Shown: one piece after another, positions 12,146 to 24,060 of the stretch
How the letters are laid out: each line of letters starts with the position of its first letter
How positions within the stretch are numbered: the first letter of the stretch is position 1
Source: Favolaschia claudopus
Taxonomy: Eukaryota; Basidiomycota; Agaricomycetes; Agaricales; Mycenaceae
Assembly: GCA_037176885.1 (NCBI GenBank)
Contig: JAWWNJ010000001.1
Coordinates: 1,302,001 to 1,366,000 of the forward strand
DNA: 64,000 nucleotides
Direction of reading: 5' to 3'
Notes under the pieces: model-generated
What the model was told of the DNA's origin: nothing
The model's database searches: none
The model's input: only the letters and a program-made list of their open reading frames with translations
Program-made: the position numbers and the translations under genes

Positions 12146-13279
12146 ATGGACGCTGACATGCCACAGTCGTGGCTAGCTGCTTTGCGAACCTCCTCAAGTG
12201 AACCCAGTCAACTACATGAAAATTCTGAACCACCCCCTCCAATTCCTTCCGAGCTTTTTGGGTCTGAATATCTTCTCTACGGTTTCGTCGTCTCAGACGA
12301 CCTGCAAGACACCTACAACATCAAGTACAACTTCCTTGGTCATCCCAACGAGTACTCCGACCCTTACTCTCGTCGCCAAGAATATACTCGTATTGCAATT
12401 CGCGATGCTGCAAAAAAATTAGGACTTCGAGTATTCATTGACTCTCCGCCCGAGCGCAAGTTTACGGTTTGGTTTTCCTGCGCCAAGCACGGGAAAGTGC
12501 AAGTCCAACAGGTTCCCGTTGCATTGAGGCTCGAGCAATTCGCGATTGAGCTAGGGATCAATCAGAGAGCGGGGTGGCACGAGACATGGGTCTCCTCACA
12601 GGTATCTTTGAGATCTTTCTGTGTCATTGTATTGCGGCTGACGAAGTATTCCTGGAAGGCCTGTGGGACTTCCAGAAAACTCGAACCCCCTTCGCACGTT
12701 CCGGAATTGGGGCAAGCCGACTCCCAAATGGACGCAAAGTCTCTCGCCCCCGGATTTCCGCCATCGTGGCAGATTGCCTTTCAACCACGGTCAATGGCAG
12801 AAAACTCTACCCCGGCTACCAAGTGCGCACCACAACCTTCCTACGGCGGAGTCGCGTCTGACGCGCAAGCCAGGCCCGAGGGGTACGAAAAGAAACCGAC
12901 TCCTCCTATTCCTAGTGAACTTCTTGACCATGATGATCTCTTGTACGGGTTCAAGATCACTGGCGATGAAATGGATGCCCTCGCCACCAAGTACACCAAT
13001 TTGCACTATCCGAACCCATTTTCCCAGTCCAGCGTAGACGTAGAGAATTACCGTCAATATTATACTCGCGTGGCGATTCACCGTGCTGCGCGCAGTGCGG
13101 GACTCTCAGTGCATATTGAAGATCAATCGTACCAGAACACCATCGCCTTTTTTTCCTCTGCGACAGGTGGTGCGGTCTTAATTGATCAGATTCCCCCTCC
13201 TTCCAAGCTCGAACAATTTGCGAACGAGCTGGGAATAAACCAGAAACCCGGGTGGCATAGCGATCGAGTTCCTTCTCAG
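12146..13279 (+). CDS. unrecognised protein, units 1 and 2 of a tandem ~105-residue module
   Basis: Not recognised. Unit 1 (about 12230-12600) reads PPPPIPSELFGSEYLLYGF, QEYTRIAIRDAAKKLGLRVF, LRLEQFAIELGINQRAGWHE. Unit 2 (about 12895-13279) reads PTPPIPSELLDHDDLLYGFK, QYYTRVAIHRAARSAGLSVH, SKLEQFANELGINQKPGWHS. Both units end in a CAG|GTAT splice donor directly after the module, at 12600 and 13279. Between the units the frame stays open, so joining could be by splicing or by read-through. The start ATG at 12146 gives MDADMPQSWLA; unit 2 has a similar MDAKSLAPGFPPSW segment upstream, so the module's own leader was copied too. A small soluble fold is likely; no signal peptide or membrane segment is visible. 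Confidence 0.6.
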
Positions 13280-13568
13280 GTATGTCCCTCACAACTGTGG
13301 GTCCTTTCTTTCGCGTCCTTACGAGTTATTTCATTGAGCCCGACGCTCCATGCAAAATCGAGCTCCCTATGCACTCCCCGCAATCGGGGCAGGCCGTCTT
13401 GCAAGTCTATCAGTACTTTCTCGTGTACGCAGCTAGTTACACTTTCAAAGGGACACTGAGACACTTGGATCTCCGCCATCGTGGCAGTTTCCCTCCCAAC
13501 CACGCTCAGCAGCAGCAGACTCTACTCCGGCGACCAAGTGCGTACCCCAACCTTTCCACTGCTGAGTC

Positions 13569-13976
13569 GCGTCTGACGTCCAAGCCAGGCCCAGCGGGTA
13601 CGAGAGGCAACCCACTCCTTCAATTCCTGCCAACCTTCTTGGCCATAATTATCTCTTGTACGGTTTCAAGATCACTGCCGATGAAATGGATGCTTTCGCC
13701 ACCAAGTACGCCAAGTTAGGCTTTGCCAACCCGTTTTCCCAGTCCGACGTAGAGGATTACCGACAAACATATACTCGCATAGCGATTCAGCAGGCTGCGC
13801 ACAAAGCGGGGCTCCGAGTGTACATTAACGCTCAATCACGCCACCACACCATCGCCTGGGTTTCTTCTGCCAAAGGCGGTTTGCCCGTAATTACTCGGAT
13901 TCCCGCTCCTGCCAAGCTTGAAGAATTTGCAAACGAGCTGGGAACCAAGGAGAAACCGGGGTGGCACCAACCATGA
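13569..13976 (+). CDS. unit 3 of the tandem module, possibly degenerate
   Basis: Third copy of the module seen in units 1 and 2: YLLYGFKITADEMDAFATKY, QTYTRIAIQQAAHKAGLRVY, AKLEEFANELGTKEKPGWHQ. Homology extends upstream into the leader (SPPSWQFPSQPRSAAADSTP), but that leader contains an in-frame TGA at 13563-13565. At the 3' end, the Trp codon present in unit 1 just before the splice donor is replaced by TGA (13974-13976), and the donor is lost. The copy is therefore either a terminal exon reached by splicing past 13565 or a decaying duplicate. It is in a different frame from units 1 and 2, so an intron would be needed to join it. Confidence 0.5.
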   Translation, partial: ASDVQARPSGYERQPTPSIPANLLGHNYLLYGFKITADEMDAFATKYAKLGFANPFSQSDVEDYRQTYTRIAIQQAAHKAGLRVYINAQSRHHTIAWVSSAKGGLPVITRIPAPAKLEEFANELGTKEKPGWHQP

Positions 13977-15324
13977 GTCTCTTCATTGATGTATGTGTAT
14001 CGCGCTTCCAATGCACAGCAGCTCACGTTCTCGGTTTTTTGTTCAGTCAGAGCGTCAGTTCTGTTAAGTTTTTTTTTGCGTGTAAGTATGTGCTATCTAG
14101 AGACTATATCCCGTTGCGCTGAAATTCATGCATATGGCTTTCTATTTTTTTTTAGCTGTGACCTTCATAAAGTTCTCAAGTCCGTTCATTCCTGAATCCT
14201 GTTCATGCTCTTAAACGTGACTGTGATTGACGCGTGACAACACTAACGCCGCGACGCGTCCCCATTGGGCCTTTGACGTTGACAGGGGGATCTACGCGAC
14301 GACGTATCATCAATATCCAGTCCGAAACGGTAAGTATTGACGGGAAATCGATTTTTGGTCAGGGAAGTGTGGGGGTTGCAGGTAGCTGGGAGGAATTCTC
14401 AAATGACTGCTCATTCTTCGTTGCGGAGATTTAAAGAACTATGCAGTGATCCATGAATCCAGTCCCGCTTGAAATTGCAATTTTCTTCTGAGACTAGACG
14501 CTTAAAGTCACGCTTGAATGTTTGAGCGAATGCTTCCTGCAAGCCCGCCTCACAACAGTTATCTACACCACTCCAGTCTCCCCCCTCCCTCGGCATCCAT
14601 CTCTTATCTATATTCTTTAACACACTCATTACTCCTCCTTGGTTCAGTTGGTTACCTGCCGGCTTTCGAATGCTTAAATTCGGAAAATGGTCTGACATCG
14701 GGTTCGATTCCCGCAGGAGGTGGGCGATGCAGGTTGGGCACTGGCCCGCTCGTCTTAGGACAACGCTGCAACGGACGCCGCAGGGGATAATCAGCTGGTA
14801 CTGGTTGTAAAGAGCGCGCCCAATCGCCAGGCTCCCGTCTCGCCCCACAGGCTCACCCTTCTGGGTTTCTTTTTTCGTCAATCTTCTTGGCAGAGAAGCG
14901 GGCTGCCAATCACATACTAATGCACCGCGTCTCATGGTTCTACTCAGGAAGAGCCTGAGGCCTCAGGGGCCGACAGATCTTGCATCGTTTAAAAACAAAA
15001 AGCAAGAGGTACGACCGATACCGTTGGCATTCTTGTCCCCCCCGTCGTCTTCTACTATCAGTAGAACTTTTGATAGACACACAGCTCCAGGCTGTGACTG
15101 ACGCGCAACAGGGCGCGAAAAAACGCGTCCCGCATCCCGATCCAACTTGCCTGTATCTGTGTTTGCTTGACAACGAGCCTGAGCCCACTAGTTTTGATGT
15201 AGGATTTGACGCAACGGCGACAGATCAGAGATATCTAGCCAAAAATAGCAACGAAATAACGAAACATTGCCAGCAAAAACGTCTCCAATTTCTAGGCATC
15301 CTATGATGATAAAAAATACATTGA
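13977..15324. other. intergenic region with a tRNA-like element
   Basis: About 1.3 kb between the tandem-module gene and the 3' end of NTE1, which converge here. No protein gene was recognised. Poly-T runs occur at 14070-14160. The only structured feature noted is the tRNA-like sequence at 14633-14722, listed separately. Confidence 0.5.
14633..14722 (+). ncRNA. tRNA-like sequence with Pol III A and B boxes
   Basis: TGGTTCAGTTGG at 14640-14651 matches a tRNA A box and GGTTCGATTCC at 14701-14711 matches the B box exactly. TCCTCCT (14633) and AGGAGGT (14715) pair in six of seven positions as an acceptor stem. The T-arm keeps four GC-rich pairs. The middle does not fold as a normal anticodon arm: CGAAT and ATTCG (around 14667-14682) form a perfect 5-bp stem with a 6-nt loop. 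I read it as a tRNA pseudogene, a tRNA-derived SINE head, or an unusual intron-bearing tRNA. The anticodon was not assigned. Confidence 0.35.
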
Positions 15325-18300
15325 TTATATTGAGTTCCGTCGAGCACTCCTTCCCTTCTTCACTCCCTTGGTCTCTCTCTTCCCATCGATGAATGCCGAT
15401 GGTAGGCGACCCTCTTCGTCCAGTTTTTCAAGTATAGCCACAGCAGCCTCGTAGCCCTTCGCCTGAAGTTCTTCAAACTTGCTGAATTGCAGAGTGCCAT
15501 ACTTTATTTCCCGTTGAGTCACGATCATAAGAGACGCGATGAAGATAACGCACGTCTTGAACAGGCATCGAGAGGTACAAACAATCCCGAGCCACTTTGG
15601 CGTCTTCCAACGTCTTGACGCTAGACACACTGTCCAAGAAGTCAAATCGATATCAACCCCCACACGAACTTGGCCTACTATTGCAGACGACTTTGTATCT
15701 CGGTGATAGGCGGGACAAGTCGAGCATTGGAAAATGGGTTCCACCTGTTGATAAGAAGCCACCATCCAGATATCGTATCTCCAAAATTTCGCGGTGTGTT
15801 ATCATCCAGCTGCACACAGAGAACTCAGCATCACACGGCGCCAAACTTCAAGAACATACACCGCCAACGTCGCAAGCAAATACAGAGCTTGCGCCAAGAG
15901 AGAACATTGCTGACACCTAGATCAAACATCAGCCGGATCCCGTGGATGGTGGCGCCACTATACAGGTAAATTGTCCACTAGATTCAATAATTAAATTAAG
16001 CATGAGAGCTTTAGGGAACGGACTGACTGTATCCTCCATCAACAAGCATTCCTCCATCGTTACAGAGCGGTGGCAGGAGACCCACCAGGGTCATGGAAGC
16101 GCCTGTATCGGTCTTATGGTCAGCAATGACCGAGTATGGGGAGCAAACAAAACAGACGAATAAAGCGCCAAGCATAGCCGTTGTCGTGTATTTCCATTCG
16201 CGAAGTGAGGATATTGGTGGTGTTGCAGAAAAATGGTAGCCACATGTCCTCAATGTGAAGGTCGTAAAATGCCTGCACGAGCCCGTCAGCTATGCGGTCC
16301 TGATAAGATTCAAAAGCATCCTACCTTGTATATTCCCCGGTTGAATTCGTGGCCCTGCATTCAAAATGTGAGACATGGACATTAGAAGGCGAAGAAACAT
16401 ACCGTAGTGTATGCAACGAGGGGATACGTCACGTCCGACAAAATTCGCCAGATATTTCCCATTCTTCCCTTATGCAAGATGAGCACCATAACGGAAACGA
16501 ACTCAACCCGCGCTTACAGAAAAGTGCTTCGCACGTCCAGCACTCGAGATGATGTCACCTTCACGGGCATAGAGACCTCCGATAAATGCTCCGATACTTG
16601 TCCCACCGATGTGGTCAATAGGGATACCGTATTCTTCCAGTGCACGAATCAAACCCTACCCAAGAATGAGACGAGGAGACGGAAAAATTGAAGAGGACGG
16701 ACAAGATGGGCGATACCACGAGCCCCTCCGCCACCGAGTACAAGACCTATGGACTTCCCACAAATCCTGCGAGCCAATCGAGAGAAGTCGTTGATATGCG
16801 GCAGTCGTTGTGGTCTTGGATCAACTCCGCTTTTGCGGAATTTCTGAATTTCGCTCTGAACTTTGTCTTTGAGATTCTTCAAGGTAGTGACTGCATCAGG
16901 ATCCTTGTGCGGGGGAGGCTTGGTAATGGGTAGGACCAGTCCCTGGATATCACAATGTTAACATGAGTAGGAATCATAGAGCAATACGCACAGGAAGTTC
17001 CACATGAATGTGCTGGTGAACCCACGGTCTGTTCTGCCGCAGTATCAGCGCCTGGACGTTGAATACAAAGCTTCAGTCTCACCTTCAGCCATTCGCGAGT
17101 TGACCCAGGTACAACAGTACGATCCGGGTGTAGCAGAACAAGTTCCTTTCGCGCGGTAGTCTTCATGGATAGCAACAATCTCTCATATTCCCCAATCGAA
17201 GGATCGTCACCCATACCCACAACCATGACGCAATCAGCCTGAAGAAAACAGCTCAAGTCCGACTGAAAAGGAGTTATTGAACTTCACGAACCTGCCTGAT
17301 GCATGTTTGCGTCCATGAGCTATTGACAGGCGAATCAGCAACATATAAGACAGTCCGATATTTCTGCTCCTGATCTGCGAGCCCTACAATGCAACTGAGT
17401 AACTGTACCACAGAGAAACAGTAGATGTTATTTACACCCGGCAGCTTTAAGCTTCCCCATCCTTGTGAACGCATGGCGACCCAGGTGATTTGAGATTGAT
17501 GCTTGGTTCAGGTAGGATGTTGTTGCACCTATACCTTCCAGCGCCGCTTGTAATTTACGAGCGAATGCATCGACCGGTACTTGTCGAGACACTGGAATGA
17601 TAGCCACGGTTTTGAGGTTGTTGTTGTCTGATGACTTCCTCGGTTGCGTTGCTGAAGACGAGGAATCGACTTCATCTCTGACCCGCGAGGCAATCATGCG
17701 TAATAGCCTGAATGATACTAGTAAGTGCTAGATGCGCAGTGATTTGACCGAGACATACTGAGCAGTTGTTTCTGGATTCCTGGAAAAACCATAAGAATAT
17801 ACAGTCTGTCGTTTGGTTCTTATTCACTCACCGAGCGGAGATAGCATTGAAAAGTGTTTGAGGCATCCTAATCAACTCTGTATCGCGAATAGCGTGGACC
17901 GTATTCCGCCTGGTGGAACTGGTGATAACGTCGAGTTCTCCGACAGTGTCTCCCTGGCCATATTCTCCTGTGATTGTAACCACGCCCTTATCGTCCTCTG
18001 TAATAGCCCGTAGACGACCGTTGATGACAATATAGAAACTGTCGCTGATGTCTTCTGGCCGCCAAAGTACTACGCGGGTTTCATTAGCAACTGCGCGAGT
18101 CAGAGTAGATATTAGTAAATACCTTGGCCGGCATTGACTTGCATCCAGTCCAAGGAGGCATCGATGTGTAGTACTAGGAATGCTTCACTTCCAATTCAAT
18201 CGTGAAGGGCGATATACTTACACAATGGAGACAACAAAGAAATCAGACGCTTCGCCAGAGTGAGAAGAACAATTGGTCGCCGTTCGAGTAGCCGCTCAAG

Positions 18301-20867
18301 AGCATGCGAGGGTAAAAAGCCAACGTATACATCCGTCTTCGCCTTGATGTCGACGTATGATGCAGTATTACATAGGGCCGCTAAATGGCAATTGAATGAG
18401 AAAAAAGGGTGAAAGCATCAGAAGCATACCCAGATAACCAGCAATCCCCCCCGGTTTAGCAGTAAACAGAAGCTTCTGTCTTGGTCTCTTTCTTTTCACC
18501 CCCGGCGTTCGCCAAGGCTCCGCATCAGCGACCGAAGGCGGCGCATCTCCAGTCGTCTTCCGCACAGGGGTCTCGTCTTCTGGAAGCAGTATATCAAGTA
18601 CGCCTTGGAATCTGGTCAGATAGATACCCCCCAACACACATGACAAGAAAACCTTCGATGACATAGAATAAACCGGTGTTCAACTCTCCTGCCTTTGCAA
18701 GCGTAGAACCAGCGGGGAAGAAGAGGATCTCGACCTCATTATCCAACCCACTCATAGAACCATCGCCAGATGCAATGGTGGAAGATCCTGTGATGCTGGA
18801 CGAGTCATCCCCTAGGTCCAACAACGAAAGAGATCCGAATGAAGAGCTGAACAGCTGTTCAGAGTTTGATGCACGACGCGAGGCAGCGTCGTATGGCAAG
18901 AACGCAGGAGACGCCTCCACACTCTCCCCGCCGCTGATGGGTGGTTGCAGCAATCCTATTGACCTTGCGATGCAAGACATAACTTCGTCTCGCAGATCAA
19001 ACTCGTCTCCCGACATACTCGCGGATCTCCGACTATGAATGGCATCGGGAAATTGGTCGCGCGAAACACGAGGGGTGTTAAGAACGCTCAACGTTCGCTT
19101 GAAACTAGGATACATGTCATTCAATTGGTTGGCGGACGTCATTAAATCACCCGCATTGACTGCGTTGCGAGTGTGAATCCTGAAAGGCCCAGACTCAGAC
19201 GATGAAGGCCGTTGAGGGTTTGGAGTCGCGATTTTGACCTTGGAGTTTGAGCCGCTGTTCAGAGACTCTCCAGAGCTTGAAGCGGACTGGGGAAGGGGAG
19301 ACATGACTGGAGTCGAACCAGTGACCGTAAAGTAGTCGTCTCTATCCTCGCTAGTTGCTGTCCCATCGAAACGCTGGCGGAGCTGTTGCAAACCGCCACC
19401 TTCATAGAAGGAGGCCGGTAATGGATAACACGCAATGTCATTCATTGCCAGTTCAGTACGAAGAATCTCGGATGTCAACCCAAGATACTTGTGTGCAGCA
19501 TGGAAAGTGACTCGAGCAAACCGAGTAATGATGACTGAATGAACGCTTTAGCTCGATCCGCCGCTGGTGATTATAAAAGATGCAAACCTTGTACAATATG
19601 CCCAGTGGCTTTCGGGAACTTCTTGGTTAGACGTCGGAAAGCTTCAGCAGGTATGACCGCGAGAGTAGTGTCTTCAGTGGCTCGAGCCACGACACCCCGA
19701 TGCATGCTAGCAGTACGACTTGGTAAAGGGGGCCGGTGCGGGGATGCCGTGGCTTCTGGTTCATCCACGAACAGGGGAGACATAGAACCCGCCCGAGGAG
19801 GGAGAGGCAATTCCTGATGTACGGTGGAGGCCGCAGATGATGTAGATGACCTTCGAGTACGATTTTTTAGATCCAAAGATGGGACGTCGGAATCGGAGCG
19901 TTGCATCACGGGAAAGTTGTGCTCAAATGAATGAGATTCATCATCCTGCCAGCTCATTTTCACGTCCTCGGTGAAAAGAGAGAGGATGGTGAACAGGCTT
20001 GACAAAGTGCCTCCACTGCCTACTTCGTTGAGCAGTTGATAACCGTTCATGTCTTCGTGTTCTAGAGTCCCAATTCGCTCTTCCATGTCCTTGCCTGTTT
20101 GCGCAAAGACTTGCACCATGCCGTCAACTACACAATAGAAACTTTTATCTTGATCTAAAGACATGCTGTCTCCTGCGATTAGGCGTCGTGTTTGCAGATG
20201 TCGAGCAAGCTCGTGGAAGACCTAGAGCATAGTGAACACAGTGTTTAGCATGAGAAGATGGTTCATTTCCGTACAGGCTTCTCCAACTAACGTTTCTGCT
20301 GTTAGTTGAAGTGGTATGTGAAGAGAAAATATCACGCACAAATCCAAAAACCCGAACGGCCTGCAAAAAGTCATCGAGATAGTTATGGAATGTGGCGGGA
20401 GGATCTGAAGGCTCCGTAAGATAGATTACGGGTCATTGAACATGAACACACCAGTATTCACGTCGGGGTGCAACTCATTTGCGTCTGGCTTAACCAGCGG
20501 CGGCTCTTTCAGTTGCATGTAGTCGTTCAAGTACCGAAATCTTATCCAGTAGTTCAATACAATGGCAGCAAGTACTCCGATCATCGCGAAAGACCAAAAA
20601 TTGAGAGTAAGCGTCATCGAGTAGCTCAAAATCGAGAAGAAATTTCTGGGAACAGTGATAGTCGCAAAACCAACGAGCCATTTCAACCAAGAAAGAGCCC
20701 ACACTAATCTTTCGTGTTCAGAAGTGCAGAAAATCGGCGAAAGAGCATTGAGACGCACAAATCACCCAGAAACATGCAGAAACCAAAGAAACGAGTGGGT
20801 GAGTTGATGAAGGTTGATTTCCGATCGCCTCTCCGGCAGCTTCTGCGGCTAGCACTCCCAGAGCCAT
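15325..20867 (-). CDS. NTE1: lysophospholipase NTE1 (patatin-like phospholipase, PNPLA6/7 type)
   Basis: ER-membrane serine esterase that deacylates phosphatidylcholine to glycerophosphocholine. The N-terminus (ATG at 20867, [14 protein letters not shown]) leads into two hydrophobic segments ([20 protein letters not shown] and following). Cyclic-nucleotide-binding-like domains follow: one at 18600-20160 interrupted by Ser-rich linkers ([37 protein letters not shown]) and one at 17800-18330. The patatin domain has the oxyanion loop [15 protein letters not shown] (about 16690), the nucleophile elbow [16 protein letters not shown] (about 16590) and the catalytic Asp in [12 protein letters not shown] (about 16030). 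The C-terminus ends in a basic tail, GRSARRNSI, typical of fungal NTE1. Many short introns split the gene, but all parts lie in order on one strand with no sign of interruption. Confidence 0.93.
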
Positions 20868-21166
20868 CTCAGGAAGGAAAGAAACGGAGGAAACAGCGGA
20901 GAAGGAGGACAACAACAACTTGGAAGATGAGAGGATGAGTTGCGAGTTCCGGTGACGTCTATTTCAAGCCGCCATTCGCGATCACGTTCTTGCGGAACTT
21001 CGGTCCGAGTGGGCGCGTCGTGAGCAAACGTTCCTCTGAAGAGGCATTTAGGGAACGTTCTTGACCGGAGATGGCCCCGTATACCAGGCTCTAGCGGCTA
21101 TTTGGCTCGGCCAGGAAAACCCATCTATTTGTTAGAATTAACTAGCCAACATTAAATGCCATGGAT

Positions 21167-23053
21167 CTATGCATCCGCATCTGGTCGACCCCACTTGACT
21201 AGTCGCACCGGCCCATCGTGCCATGATCTGACCCTCCTTGCGCTTAAAATGCTAAATGTAGATCTATCCGTACCGACAAAACCTATTCCGCGAGAGTGAA
21301 TTACGGCGTCGATGAGCACTGGGTGCCTGCAAGAAAGTCAACCAATGCAACCTGCTCATGTACAGAATTCGACATACCAACTCCCATGCTTTGCCTCCGT
21401 ATCCAATCCAATATGGTCCGGCGTAGACCAGCCCATTTCTGCGACGCCATCCCACCACGTTTGGTCCTTCTCGTCGCTCGTTATTATGACATGTTCCACA
21501 GTGACGCCCTTGCGTCCCAATATCTCAGCTTTGACTTCGTCTACCCGGCGAGCAATGACAGGAAGGGACGCAAAACACTCTTCTATTGTGACCGCCTCTG
21601 GACACCAGCCCTCAAAGTCGTCGCGTCTGGCATGGACGGAGACAAACTAGACATGAGTATTAGCTTAGTTGTCAGCATGGTGAAGAGAATTCAGGTACCG
21701 GTGGTATGGAATCCTCAGGATCAACTTTGAGCGTGTGTCGGATATATTCATCGGCCAATTGTTCAAGGGCGGCAGTCCATCGCATGTGTTGTCCTACATA
21801 TCGCCAAGCCGGGCTTTGAATCGATTACATTCATCGATTTTATCCAGAAACAAAAATTGACAGACCTGTAATCCTTTCCTATTTCGAACGGCTACGCATT
21901 GCCATAAATGATTCAGAACGATGAGCTGCAGTGAGATGAACATACCCGGTGGGCAGCCACATAATACACTGTTGCGACACATTGATGTTAGGAAACACTA
22001 TGATAGATAAAAACGCACAGAAATCGAAACATAGCAATTGCTCGTCTGGAGGCAATGAGAGGTGATGTTGCGCAGATGGCAGAGCAGGAACAATGTTGGC
22101 ATTCCGAGTCTGCGGAAAGGCCAGGGTGGCTAAACTCCAGAACGAGGAATGCTATCAGCAGACATATTTAGTGAATTTCCAGCGTGCATGACACATCAAA
22201 TCGATGCTCGCCTGATCATGCTCGTATTTGGGGATCATCTTTATCCATTCAGGCGTCTTCGTGAAGGATATATCTGCGAGACGTATTAAGAAAAATATGG
22301 GCGGTCGCATAAATGCATACCAAGGCCAAGGGTATGGGGAACGTTGCTATAGCGTGGAGATTTTTCTTTGTACTGCACCGACTCCCAAACGTTCCAGCAT
22401 CCAACGTCATCGACCACCTTACTATCCGCTTCCTTCACTTCTCGCCACTCTAGCACGGGCAACTCCAGCGCTTGTCGAAACCGTGGCAGGTCAAATACGT
22501 CGCCAAACGGAAGCGGAGGAGTATTCACAGGGAGATGAGACGACATGAACACAGGTAGAATGGGCACTCGATCCGTGATACGTCCGAGATAGACCAGATT
22601 CATCTGTGTGCAATTCCTGATCAGCGAAAACATCGGGGGAGGAGTAGCAGCAAACATACGAGCGTTATCACATCATTGGCTGTTCAAGTTGAGTTAGATA
22701 TCAGTCAAAGTTGAAGACGTGTTGAATCTCACCCCAACCAGCAGACGAACCCCACGAAGTAATGTATTTCGTTTGGTTCTGGAGATTGTCTGAAAACCAT
22801 CAGTTTGTTGCTACGCATATTGACTTGAGTGAATACCTTTATAGGATTGGGTCGGCGGTCCTTTCAACGATGCTAGCGGATGCAAAGGATCCTCGTCTAC
22901 CCTCAACTCGTTCCCTATACGCGCTGAAGATAATTCGTCTCCATCCGAAACCAGAGTAGGCCGATGGAGCAGATAGGTCAGACCAAGGACCCCTGTGAAA
23001 GAGATGCAGATTAACGTTGGAATTATGGCCCGTATACGGGCAGAGTTTCGCAT
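21167..23053 (-). CDS. O-fucosyltransferase-like glycosyltransferase, type II membrane protein
   Basis: Predicted secretory-pathway glycosyltransferase. The ATG at 23053 gives MRNSARIRAI followed by a signal anchor (IIPTLICISFTGVLGLTYLL), a stem, and then DNLQNQTKYITSWGSSAGW, MNLVYLGRITDRVPILPVF, LPFGDVFDLPRFRQALELPV and VDDVGCWNVWESVQ. The C-terminal part contains EKDQTWWDGVAEMGW and ends with LIDAVIHSRGIGFVGTDRST and VRLVKWGRPDADA. The GTDRST block close to the C-terminus resembles the nucleotide-sugar-binding end of the GDP-fucose O-fucosyltransferase superfamily; the family assignment is by resemblance. The acceptor is unknown. About seven introns are required. The basidiomycete family members I recall have the same order of blocks. 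Confidence 0.72.
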
Positions 23054-23122
23054 GTTCGAGACAGCTTCGACGACTGGGGTGAAGAACAGAGACAACACAG
23101 TCAACCCCTTTACACAACCTGG

Positions 23123-23700
23123 CTAGGAGGTGTCAATTAGACAGACAGGGAGCGGCTTAAAGAATAGGACGTGGACCCTTTTCTTTGAGTTAAAAATACA
23201 CTCATATTGCGGAATACAGTTGCGTTCAAAAAACACAAAGGACTTGCTCGGCTTTGAAGTCAATGGACGCCAGGTCCGGTTCGGTACCAGGAGGCACCAT
23301 GACATGGGAATCATAGAAAGAGATAAAGACAATAGGATACGATATCTGCGCCACCGGACCCATGCAGCCCATTGACACTGATGCTTGGCCATTACATGTG
23401 TGGACGGCGGACGCCACAGTGATATTTTGCTTGAGCGACAGAATCCAACGTTACAAGGACTGAGCTGGGAAACGAGAGATGAGTCCGCCAGCTTATCGTT
23501 ATGACTCGTGTCGTGGTAGAGGTGTGCATGTAGCGCGGTACCATCGCGGCTTCATGCTGGTCGTAAACAAAAAGTTTTGCTTCCTCACCATAATTTGAGA
23601 TGTTGCCGGAAGGAGGAACGGGAGGAGGAAACAGAGGTTTCTTGCCGGGATCCGGCACAGGCGGCATAGCACAACGAGTGTAAACACACTGTTGGCTTTG
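23123..23700 (-). pseudogene. uncharacterised, apparently frameshifted gene
   Basis: Coding-like sequence continues across three frames on the minus strand: PPVPPSGNISNYGEEAKLFV then EAAM; after a possible ~130-nt intron, QNITVASAVHTCNGQASVSM, YPIVFISFYDSHVMVPPG and FKAEQVLCVF. The third frame continues with ERNCIPQYECIFNSK and a stop at 23123. Between the second and third parts there is no room for an intron. Instead a run of six T (minus strand) would restore the frame if it were five, so a one-base slip is the simplest reading. The product would be Cys-containing and extracellular-like, with an N-glycosylation motif (NIT). No family was recognised. A sequencing error in the T-run would turn this into an intact gene. 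Confidence 0.35.
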
Positions 23701-24060
23701 CAGACGCGTCCATCGACGCGACCAGCAAAGCGCCTGTGCCGGCTTGCTCGCCCTTCATCTCACTCGCCCTGCAAGAAAAACGCCCACCCACCCATCACCT
23801 GTGAGTCTCCTGCTGCACGCACCTCTGTGCCGGCGGACGACGCTCGGCGACGACCGCCGGCGCACCCCAAACTCGGGCAGGATCTTCTCACCGAAGATCC
23901 ACCATCGCAAAGCCGAGATCCCACAGGCAAGAAATAGGGTTAAGGTTAGTTCTTCTACCATTACTTATTGCAAGTGCAAACAAATAAATTAACACCAAGC
24001 TACAGCAAAACCAAGCGTTTTCTATGCAAAAGAAAATACGTGAGTTGAACTGAACGACCA
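23701..24060. other. intergenic region, no gene seen
   Basis: About 360 bases between the degenerate gene and the 3' end of the E2 gene. The left part is CG-rich, the right part AT-rich. Nothing was recognised. Confidence 0.4.

Noticed and set aside
14633..14722. Selenocysteine tRNA
   Set aside because: The length (~90 nt) and 4-bp T-stem prompted the idea, but the extended acceptor pairing and UCA anticodon are missing, and no selenoprotein machinery is known to me in this group.
15325..20867. Several separate genes (cyclic-nucleotide-binding protein, membrane protein, patatin)
   Set aside because: All parts follow the known order of NTE1 on one strand with short introns between, so one gene is the better reading.
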